From Clostridiales bacterium (GTDB lineage Bacteria; Bacillota; Clostridia; TANB77; CAG-508): 7,495 bases of DNA. The position numbers and the translations under genes were made by a program. The notes beneath the pieces were generated by a model. It had not been told where the DNA came from, did no database searches, and saw only the letters and a list, made by a program, of their open reading frames with translations. Within the stretch, counting starts at the first letter, position 1; each line of letters starts with the position of its first letter. Location of the stretch: the NCBI GenBank assembly GCA_003518755.1, contig DOYA01000048.1, forward strand, positions 1,533 through 9,027, written 5' to 3'. Shown one piece after another: positions 1-4,872 of this stretch.

Positions 1-82
1 ATTTTAATTGATTTTTGGTGGAGGTTAAGATCAGCTGTGCGAAACAAAGTAAGCTACAGATGTCTTATCCGAAATCATTAAA
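1..82. other. Non-coding flank downstream of tmRNA, with partial copy of its 3' end
   Basis: No gene was found here. The ten bases TGGTGGAGGT at 16-25 are identical to 83-92, the 3' end of the tmRNA gene read on the plus strand, so the two copies are direct repeats 67 bp apart. Positions 27-38 and 56-66 can form a loose, interrupted stem (AAGA..CA.CTGT with ACAG.TG.TCTT) around a long loop. It has no T-run, so it is not a convincing terminator. The flank does not fold into a tRNA: I see no T-loop sequence next to the first copy. A short repeat of a tmRNA 3' end is what an integrase attachment site would leave, but no integrase is visible. Confidence 0.4.
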
Positions 83-438
83 TGGTGGAGGTGAGGAGAT
101 TTGAACTCCTGTCCACTACCCCTTCCATATAAACTTCTCCGAGTGCAGTTTGCTAAAATTATTCATCTAAACTATACAAGCAAACGTGCCATAGCTTAAA
201 TATATCTTTTAAATACCCTCTATTTTCAAAGATACCAAATAGATTTGTTTCCCACTAGTTTGACACCTTTTTACTATGCGTGGGAACATTGTAAAAGGCG
301 TAGCTGCGCTTAGGCAGCTAATGCTAATTCTGTATTATCAGCGTTTAAATTTATTTTCGCTTTTTTATAGTGGCCGAAGCGACCATCCACTACTCGCTAT
401 TTATACTTCTAGAGCAATGTCGAAACCATTACACCCCC
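83..438 (-). ncRNA. ssrA: tmRNA (transfer-messenger RNA)
   Basis: This RNA rescues ribosomes stalled on messages without a stop codon. It acts with SmpB (not in this window), first as a tRNA-Ala mimic and then as the template for a degradation tag. On the minus strand the 5' end reads GGGGGTGTAATGGTTTCGAC, close to the tmRNA 5' consensus. The 3' end has the T-arm AGGAG-TTCAAAT-CTCCT followed by CACCTCC-ACCA. The seven 5' bases GGGGGTG pair with CACCTCC (six Watson-Crick pairs and one G-U), which fixes the ends at 438 and 83, a 356-base one-piece tmRNA with an encoded CCA. The tag frame ends in ELALAA-stop and is followed by a hairpin. A GTCGCTTCGGC hairpin just before the tag frame is probably pseudoknot PK1. 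The gene lies beyond plsC but has its own promoter. Confidence 0.95.
310..360 (-). other. tmRNA proteolysis-tag reading frame
   Basis: Within the tmRNA the frame GCG AAA ATA AAT ... GCC TAA encodes AKINLNADNTELALAA and a stop. The ALAA ending is the classic tag terminus recognised by ClpXP-type proteases. The resume codon is inferred to be GCG, because the first Ala codon follows an A-rich single-stranded stretch after the presumed PK1 hairpin. The exact resume position cannot be proved from sequence alone. At 16 residues the tag is longer than the roughly 9-11 residue tags I recall from other clostridia, and closer in length to the Bacillus tag. Confidence 0.75.
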
Positions 439-450
439 AGTACATATTTT

Positions 451-479
451 ATTATACTATATTTTTGCTGAATTTACAA
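451..479 (-). promoter_or_regulatory. Promoter of ssrA
   Basis: On the minus strand there is a perfect -10 box TATAAT (451-456). It lies 17 bases downstream of TTGTAA (474-479), a 4/6 match to TTGACA. Transcription would start near 444, about six bases before the mature 5' end at 438, leaving a short leader for RNase P to remove. This fits the usual arrangement for a tmRNA gene. Confidence 0.65.
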
Positions 480-517
480 GGCAATTTCCTCAATATAATA
501 TATGCAGCAATATGAAA

Positions 518-578
518 TATGAGGTAAGATGTCGGAAGTTGGACTTTTAAATTCCTACTTCCTACCTCTTACCTCATA
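518..578 (-). terminator. Long hairpin after plsC, possible terminator
   Basis: Positions 518-539 pair with 557-578 (ATGAGGTAAGA.GT.GGAAGT against its complement): 22 pairs with two mismatches. A further GGA/TCC pairs inside the loop. The hairpin lies about 46 bases after the plsC stop and ahead of the ssrA -35 box, where a terminator for the cmk-plsC transcript would be expected. Read on the minus strand it is followed only by TTTCATA, so the U-run is weak. The 3' arm is also part of a run of short repeats (ACCTCATAC at 571-579 and 584-592). The structure may therefore be a small dispersed repeat instead of, or as well as, a terminator. Confidence 0.5.
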
Positions 579-624
579 CCTCTGACCTCATACTTCAATT
601 AATATTCATAACTATCAATTTGTT

Positions 625-1227
625 CTATTGCGCTAGCTTCACAATATCTCCCATAATTATCTCAGTCACTTTTTCTGCTGTTTCCTTTTCTTTTTTTGTT
701 TCTTTATATTCTTCTAATTCTAATGGCTTACCATATGTAATTGTTGCTTTTTTGAAAGGTTTTTCTCCCCCTTTAATACCAACTGGAATAACTTGAGCAT
801 CAGAATTTAGCGCAAAATACGCAACTCCTGTTTTTGGTTTAATTCCTTTTTTTAAGCCATTTCTTGTTCCTTCTGGAAACAAGGCTAATGCTTTATTTTG
901 TTTTAAAGTCTTAAGTCCATCTTTCATAGGCCCTAAATCTTTTGCATTTCTTTTTACTAAAATAACATCAAAAACTTTTGCTAAATGTGCTAAATACCAG
1001 TTTTTTGCAAGTTCTTCTTTTGCTAAAAATCTTGTATCGTCTCTTTTACATGTAACTTCCATGAGTGGTGCATCTAAAAAACTTTTATGATTTCCACAAA
1101 AAATTACTGGTCCATTTTTAGGAATGTTTTCTAATCCAATTACCTGAATTCTATAAACTATTTTTAAATATATAAAAATCAAAAATCTAATTAGATATCT
1201 CTTTATTTTATAATATGTATTTTTCAA
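625..1227 (-). CDS. plsC: 1-acyl-sn-glycerol-3-phosphate acyltransferase
   Basis: The product transfers an acyl chain to the 2-position of lysophosphatidic acid to give phosphatidic acid, the precursor of membrane phospholipids, at the inner face of the membrane. The 200-residue protein carries the family motifs in order: H47-X4-D52 (NHKSFLD), the catalytic pair; FPEGTR at 117-122, which binds the glycerol phosphate; and VIPVGI at 146-151. Residues 11-30 are hydrophobic and aromatic and probably sit in the membrane. The length is normal for short Firmicute PlsC. The start codon is TTG, chosen because AAGGGGGG lies six bases upstream and no ATG is better placed. The gene follows cmk after a 73-bp gap with no convincing promoter, so it is probably co-transcribed with cmk, a pairing known in clostridia. 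Low-specificity acyltransferase relatives share these motifs, so the exact acyl acceptor is inferred. Confidence 0.92.
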   Translation of the reverse strand: MKNTYYKIKRYLIRFLIFIYLKIVYRIQVIGLENIPKNGPVIFCGNHKSFLDAPLMEVTCKRDDTRFLAKEELAKNWYLAHLAKVFDVILVKRNAKDLGPMKDGLKTLKQNKALALFPEGTRNGLKKGIKPKTGVAYFALNSDAQVIPVGIKGGEKPFKKATITYGKPLELEEYKETKKEKETAEKVTEIIMGDIVKLAQ

Positions 1228-1300
1228 ATTAATCCCCCCTTCTTTTAGTTACGGTGACTAAATAGCACAAAATCGAAATATCTCATTAATTTTTCATCGC

Positions 1301-1972
1301 CTAATTAGCCTTTTTTTTATCTATTATTTCAATTACTCTATTTACAACTTCTTCTATTGTCATATTAGTAGAATCTATTAAAATAGCATCCTCTGCTTTT
1401 ATAAATGGAGCTACTTCTCTAGTACTATTTATTCTTTCTCTTTTAATAATATTTTCTAAGATTTCTTCATATGTAGAATTTATTCCTTTTTGTTGATTTT
1501 GAATATATCTTCTTCTTGCTCTTTCTTTTACATCACAATCTAAAAATATTTTTACATCAGCATTTGGAAAAACGACAGTTCCTATATCTCTACCTTCCAT
1601 TATTATATCTTGGTTTTTTCCCATTTCTTGTTGCATAGGTGTAATTTTGTCTCTTACTTCTTTTACAGCAGAATACTCTGAAACTAAATTATTTACTTTG
1701 TCTTCTCTAATTTCTTGACTTACGTCTTTTCCATTTAAATAAACCTTTTGAATTCCATCTTCAATTTTTAATTCAATTGCTATTTTATCTAGTACTTTTT
1801 CTATACCTGCAATATCAGTATAATCCACATTATTATTAATACAATCTAATGTAACACATCTATACATTGCTCCTGTATCAATATATACTAAATTTCTTTT
1901 TTCTCCAACTAATTTTGTGATTGTACCTTTTCCACTTCCAGCTGGTCCATCAACTGCAACAACAAATCCCAT
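1301..1972 (-). CDS. cmk: Cytidylate kinase (CMP/dCMP kinase)
   Basis: The product phosphorylates CMP and dCMP with ATP in the cytoplasm, recycling cytidine nucleotides from RNA and phospholipid turnover. The 223-residue protein has the P-loop GPAGSGKGT at residues 9-17, DTGAMYR at 32-38, EGRDIGT at 126-132, and the arginine-rich lid RARRR at 151-155. The length matches bacterial type-I CMP kinases. AGAGGA lies seven bases before the ATG, supporting this start. In the CMP-binding segment near the C-terminus the sequence reads R178-E-R-I-N182-S-T-R185. From memory, the Bacillus and E. coli enzymes have Asp where Asn182 stands (Asp185 in E. coli), a residue that contacts the sugar of CMP. The neighbouring arginines are kept, so activity is expected. 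It is the first gene of a cmk-plsC unit with its own promoter just upstream. Confidence 0.96.
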   Translation of the reverse strand: MGFVVAVDGPAGSGKGTITKLVGEKRNLVYIDTGAMYRCVTLDCINNNVDYTDIAGIEKVLDKIAIELKIEDGIQKVYLNGKDVSQEIREDKVNNLVSEYSAVKEVRDKITPMQQEMGKNQDIIMEGRDIGTVVFPNADVKIFLDCDVKERARRRYIQNQQKGINSTYEEILENIIKRERINSTREVAPFIKAEDAILIDSTNMTIEEVVNRVIEIIDKKKAN

Positions 1973-2007
1973 GATTCATTCCTCTACTTTCTATTTTTAT
2001 TTTTCTT

Positions 2008-2037
2008 ATTTTATCACATAAAAATAATTATTGTCAA
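2008..2037 (-). promoter_or_regulatory. Promoter of cmk-plsC
   Basis: The minus strand has a perfect -35 box TTGACA (2032-2037), an 18-base spacer and TAAAAT (2008-2013) preceded by TGA, which makes an extended -10. Transcription would start near 2001, giving a leader of about 28 bases before the cmk ATG that contains its ribosome binding site. The -35 box stops one base short of the palindromic element at 2039-2257, so DNA upstream of -35 comes from that element. Confidence 0.75.
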
Positions 2038-2038
2038 T

Positions 2039-2257
2039 TTGGGACCGGGTACTTTTTGCACATTGGTAAATTGGGACCGGGTACTTTTTGCACAACAATG
2101 AAAATAACTAATCCTGTTTAACCGCATATCATTTTATAAAATCCTATGGTACCCCCTTTAGGGATACCCACCATACGGATTTTAAAAAACGAAATGCTGA
2201 CGCGGATTAGTTATTTTTTTATAAATGTGCAAAAAGTACCCGGTCCCAATTTACCAA
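2039..2257. repeat. Large palindromic element (MITE- or REP-like) between murA and cmk
   Basis: A 32-bp sequence at 2063-2094 recurs as a perfect inverted copy at 2226-2257. A 24-bp core of it (GGGACCGGGTAC then TTTTTGCACA) occurs a third time at 2039-2062 in direct orientation, at a 32-bp period. Further in, 2101-2114 (AAAATAACTAATCC) pairs perfectly with 2204-2217. Then 2138-2150 pairs with 2170-2183 around one bulged base, and GGTACCCC (2148-2155) can alternatively pair with GGGATACC (2161-2168). Almost the whole segment can therefore form one long hairpin or cruciform. There is no open reading frame worth calling. The plus-strand inner stem is followed by seven Ts, so it might also terminate transcription. 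The layout fits a small non-autonomous mobile or palindromic intergenic repeat. Assigning it to a transposase family would be guesswork without other copies. Confidence 0.85.
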
Positions 2258-2258
2258 A

Positions 2259-3506
2259 TTACACCCTATAAATCTTCGCACCTAAACTATTTAGCTTCTC
2301 ATCTAGATTTTCGTACCCTCTTAATATATATTCTATATTGTCTATCTTTGTTGTTCCTTTGGCAACTAAACCTGCTAATACCATACTAGCTCCTCCACGC
2401 AAATCTGTTGCTATAACTTTAGACCCATATAGTTTTTTAGTACCTTTTATTATTGCGCTTTTACTTTCTAGTTTGATTTTTGCTCCCATTTTTTGAAGTT
2501 CTGTTAAATACTTAAATCTATTTTCAAAAATGTTTTCTGTTATTATTGATGTTCCATTTGCAATTGTTAAACATGCCCCCATTATTGCTTGCATATCTGT
2601 TGGAAATCCTGGATATGGCATTGTTTTTATATCTATAGATTTTAATTTTTTTGGTGCTTTTAAATGTATTTCTTTATTTTTTAAATCTACTACACAACCC
2701 ATTTCTTCAAATTTATCTATAACAGGTGCTATGTGTTTTAACTCAACATTTTTTAGTATAACATCTCCCCCGGTAATTGCTGTAGCTCCTAAAAGAGTTC
2801 CAGCTTCTATTCTATCAGGCATTATATTATAGCTTACATCTTTTAAATTATTTACTCCTTGAATTTTTATAATATTTGTTCCAGCTCCAGTTATTTTTGC
2901 TCCCATAGTATTTAAAAACTTTTGTAAATCAACTATTTCTGGTTCCATTGCTGCATTGATTATTTTAGTTGTTCCTTTTCCTAAAACTGCTAAAAGCATA
3001 ATATTTTCTGTTGCTCCTACACTAGGGAAATCTAAATTAATATCTGTAGGCGTTATTTCTTGAACTTCACAATTAATTTTCCCATAGTCTTTATTTATTT
3101 TTACTCCAAGTTTTTCAAATGCTTTTAAATGTAGGTCAATTGGTCTTGCTCCAATATCACATCCTCCCGGATAGGAGAATATTGCTTTTTTGTATCTGCC
3201 TAAAATAGCTCCTGCAAATATTACAGATGATCTCATTTGATGCATTAGATTTTCTGGTATTTCAAATTTTGAAATATTTCTTGAATCTATTGTTACTTTA
3301 TTTTTATTTTTTTTTACTCTACATCCTAAACTTTTCAAAATTTCTATCATCATCTGTGTATCATGAATATTTGGTACATTATATAATTTTGTTATTCCTT
3401 TGTTTAATATACTTGCTGCCATTATTGGAAGTGATGCATTTTTTGACCCTGAAACATAGGTCTCCCCTTGGAGTCTTTTTCCTCCTTCTATTATGTAACT
3501 CGACAT
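2259..3506 (-). CDS. murA: UDP-N-acetylglucosamine 1-carboxyvinyltransferase
   Basis: MurA transfers enolpyruvate from PEP to UDP-GlcNAc, the first committed step of peptidoglycan synthesis, in the cytoplasm; it is the target of fosfomycin. From the ATG at 3506 the protein has 415 residues, the usual length. It shows K22-N23 in SGSKNAS, Arg92, the flexible loop PGGCDIGARP with catalytic Cys116 and Arg121, PTDMQA in the second half, and DLRGGAS near the C-terminus. A cysteine at the active site predicts the fosfomycin-sensitive form. The frame stays open to a TTG at 3557. That start is rejected because it has no ribosome binding site, adds 17 unconserved residues and lies inside the predicted promoter. 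AAAGGA sits about 11 bases before the chosen ATG, a somewhat long spacing. Many Firmicutes carry two MurA paralogues, and I cannot say which one this is. Confidence 0.95.
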   Translation of the reverse strand: MSSYIIEGGKRLQGETYVSGSKNASLPIMAASILNKGITKLYNVPNIHDTQMMIEILKSLGCRVKKNKNKVTIDSRNISKFEIPENLMHQMRSSVIFAGAILGRYKKAIFSYPGGCDIGARPIDLHLKAFEKLGVKINKDYGKINCEVQEITPTDINLDFPSVGATENIMLLAVLGKGTTKIINAAMEPEIVDLQKFLNTMGAKITGAGTNIIKIQGVNNLKDVSYNIMPDRIEAGTLLGATAITGGDVILKNVELKHIAPVIDKFEEMGCVVDLKNKEIHLKAPKKLKSIDIKTMPYPGFPTDMQAIMGACLTIANGTSIITENIFENRFKYLTELQKMGAKIKLESKSAIIKGTKKLYGSKVIATDLRGGASMVLAGLVAKGTTKIDNIEYILRGYENLDEKLNSLGAKIYRV

Positions 3507-3546
3507 TTTTCTATTTTTCCTTTCATAAAATACTTTTTTCTGATGT

Positions 3547-3576
3547 ATTTTATGCAAAAAATCTATATTTTGTGAA
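3547..3576 (-). promoter_or_regulatory. Probable promoter of murA
   Basis: The minus strand reads TTCACA (3571-3576, 5/6 match to the -35 box), an 18-base spacer, then TAAAAT (3547-3552, 5/6). Transcription would start near 3540, about 34 bases before the ATG at 3506. In such AT-rich DNA chance matches are common, so this is supported mainly by its placement between the upstream gene and the murA start. Confidence 0.5.
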
Positions 3577-3582
3577 TTTATT

Positions 3583-3609
3583 CAACTGGTTACAATTTGT
3601 TACCAGTTG
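3583..3609. repeat. Inverted repeat between the Bro-N gene and murA
   Basis: CAACTGGTTACA (3583-3594) and TGTTACCAGTTG (3598-3609) pair with one T-T mismatch around a three-base loop. The hairpin lies 35 bases after the stop of the Bro-N gene and 7 bases upstream of the predicted murA -35 box. It could end the upstream transcript, though no U-run follows on the minus strand. It could equally be a protein-binding site ahead of the murA promoter. The sequence does not decide between these. Confidence 0.6.
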
Positions 3610-3643
3610 GATAGCAATACTAACCAACTAAATTTTTTATCAG

Positions 3644-4528
3644 TTATTTTAGTTTCTTTTTATTTTTTTCTTTTAATTCTGCTTGTTTTTCTTCTTCCTC
3701 AATATATTTATAATTCAATTTGTTTGTTTTAGTTACAACTGATTCTCCAAGATTTTTCTCAATATCATCTCTTGCAACTTTTGCAGCATGTCCACCCATT
3801 TTAGCAACTTTTATATTTTCTTTTAATCCATTCGGTTTTTGTTTTGTAGCAAGTCTTTTTGTGGCTTCCTCTGATAAATCTGTTAATATAAGTTCTATAT
3901 TATCCATATTATCTCTTAAATTTTCTTTCCTTAATCCTTTATATTGCTTATATTCCTTTGCTGTCATTCCAGACCATTCTTTATATATTTCATTTGTTAA
4001 AATTGCATATTCAATATTATTTTCAATTCCATTTTCTTTCCATACATCAGTTAATTTTTTTCTTTCTTGAATTGATTTCATTCTTTTAGCAATCCATTCT
4101 TCTTCATAGCCTTTTGTTCTATATAAATCAATTGCTCTTTGCAATGCTATAGATGGATCAAAAGTTTCATCTATTTTTTCTTTTCCTAAATGTGCCAACC
4201 ATTGTTTTATTGGCTCTGCATTTTTAGATGGAATTGATTCAATTATACGAAACATACCTTCAATATCACATACATCTGTCATACGATATTTTCCATCTTG
4301 TGCTTTTAATTTCAACTGTCTAGTAATACTAGACACTTCAAATTGTTCTTCTTTTTTTATTTTATTTTTTAACCAATTCCAATATTTTCTTGGTTCACTA
4401 CTATTTGATAAAATTCCAACTATATCAATGATACTAATATAATACTTTTCTTCTTCTTTGTCCCAAATAGTCCTAATTGTTTCATTATTAAATATTTTGT
4501 TAATTAAATGCATTTTATTTTCATCCAT
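3644..4528 (-). CDS. Bro-N / DinD-like antirepressor-type protein
   Basis: This 294-residue protein matches, by remembered pattern, the chromosomal Bro-N family often annotated as phage antirepressor or DNA-damage-inducible protein D. Residues ~14-115 form the Bro-N-like domain (IRTIWDKEEEKYYISIIDIVGIL, ending in AEPIKQWLAHLGKE). Residues ~120-165 hold the family segment YRTKGYEEEWIAKRM. Residues ~170-225 resemble DinD (EYAILTNEIYKEW, YKGLRKENLRDNM, IELIL). The tail has GGHAAKVARDDIEKNLGESV at 245-264 and ends in a Glu/Lys-rich stretch. Bro-N domains bind DNA in viral and phage proteins; the role of these solo genes is not established. AGAGAGG lies six bases before the ATG. The gene has its own promoter and a perfect inverted repeat in its leader, suggesting self-regulation. 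No other phage gene surrounds it, so it is a lone cargo gene between core genes and a surface-protein locus. The family call is fairly sure; the function is not. Confidence 0.82.
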   Translation of the reverse strand: MDENKMHLINKIFNNETIRTIWDKEEEKYYISIIDIVGILSNSSEPRKYWNWLKNKIKKEEQFEVSSITRQLKLKAQDGKYRMTDVCDIEGMFRIIESIPSKNAEPIKQWLAHLGKEKIDETFDPSIALQRAIDLYRTKGYEEEWIAKRMKSIQERKKLTDVWKENGIENNIEYAILTNEIYKEWSGMTAKEYKQYKGLRKENLRDNMDNIELILTDLSEEATKRLATKQKPNGLKENIKVAKMGGHAAKVARDDIEKNLGESVVTKTNKLNYKYIEEEEKQAELKEKNKKKLK

Positions 4529-4544
4529 TTTATACCTCTCTTTA

Positions 4545-4575
4545 TCAAGTTGTTCGGAATTTCACAACAACTTGA
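4545..4575. promoter_or_regulatory. Perfect inverted repeat in the Bro-N gene leader, possible operator
   Basis: TCAAGTTGTT (4545-4554) and AACAACTTGA (4566-4575) are exact inverted repeats separated by 11 bases. With transcription starting near 4589 they lie about 14 to 44 bases into the transcript, just before the ribosome binding site. Arms of ten bases one and a half to two helical turns apart suit a dimeric DNA-binding protein. The same repeat could act as an RNA hairpin occupying the leader. Autoregulation by the Bro-N protein is a guess. Confidence 0.6.
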
Positions 4576-4595
4576 AATCTCTTTTATTTCTTCTA

Positions 4596-4624
4596 TTTAT
4601 ATCATATTTCTAAAGCTTTTTCAA
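4596..4624 (-). promoter_or_regulatory. Promoter of the Bro-N gene
   Basis: On the minus strand TTGAAA (4619-4624, 5/6) is followed after exactly 17 bases by TATAAA (4596-4601, 5/6) with the extended -10 dinucleotide TG in place (TGATATAAA). Predicted start is near 4589, giving a leader of about 60 bases that contains the inverted repeat at 4545-4575 and the AGAGAGG ribosome binding site. Confidence 0.75.
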
Positions 4625-4770
4625 TAGTTTTGCGAATTTTTGTTCTATTTCATTTATGCTTTGTTTCAATTTACAGCTAAATTATTATTGTAGAATAGCT
4701 AACTACGGCATTGTATATCTTTTTTCGCGCTTTAGTATGTAGCTCATTCATCGCACAGCAGAGTATGAAA
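4625..4770. other. Gene-free stretch with an imperfect hairpin
   Basis: No coding frame with a ribosome binding site was found between the Bro-N promoter and the terminator of the surface-protein gene. The one structure seen pairs 4693-4706 (GAATAGCTA..TAC) with 4735-4749 (GTA..TAGCTCATTC), about 12 pairs with one bulged C and a small internal loop, around a loop of about 28 bases. No tRNA, riboswitch or known small-RNA motif was recognised, so this may be a decayed repeat. Confidence 0.35.
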
Positions 4771-4796
4771 AACCTAGACCATTTCTAGTCTAGGTT
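4767..4796 (-). terminator. Rho-independent terminator of the surface-protein gene
   Basis: AACCTAGAC (4771-4779) pairs perfectly with GTCTAGGTT (4788-4796) around an eight-base loop. On the minus strand the stem runs straight into a stretch of five Ts (GGTTTTTC). It lies 76 bases beyond the stop codon of the leucine-rich-repeat gene and is the only sizeable stem there with a proper U-run. Confidence 0.75.
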
Positions 4797-4872
4797 GAAC
4801 ATATTATTATATTCAAAAATATTTTTTAGGCAACGATCTCTATATTTTATCTAGCTTGACCATTTTTTATCA

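Noticed and set aside
16..50. A tRNA gene ending at the first TGGTGGAGGT copy
   Set aside because: No T-loop consensus, anticodon arm or matching acceptor strand could be found next to it.
276..515. 79-residue plus-strand open frame
   Set aside because: It lies antisense to most of the tmRNA and its promoter, has no ribosome binding site and has no recognisable protein features.
2039..2094. Start of a CRISPR array (two direct copies of a 24-bp core separated by 8 bp)
   Set aside because: The spacing is far too short for spacers, and the third copy is inverted, which fits a palindromic element instead.
3507..3557. N-terminal extension of murA from a TTG at 3557
   Set aside because: There is no ribosome binding site, the 17 residues are not part of the family, and the TTG lies inside the predicted promoter. 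The ATG at 3506 gives the normal length and places catalytic Cys at 116.
3227..3631. 134-residue plus-strand open frame
   Set aside because: It is the reverse complement of murA and its upstream region. The Phe/Leu-rich composition is what antisense of AT-rich coding DNA gives.
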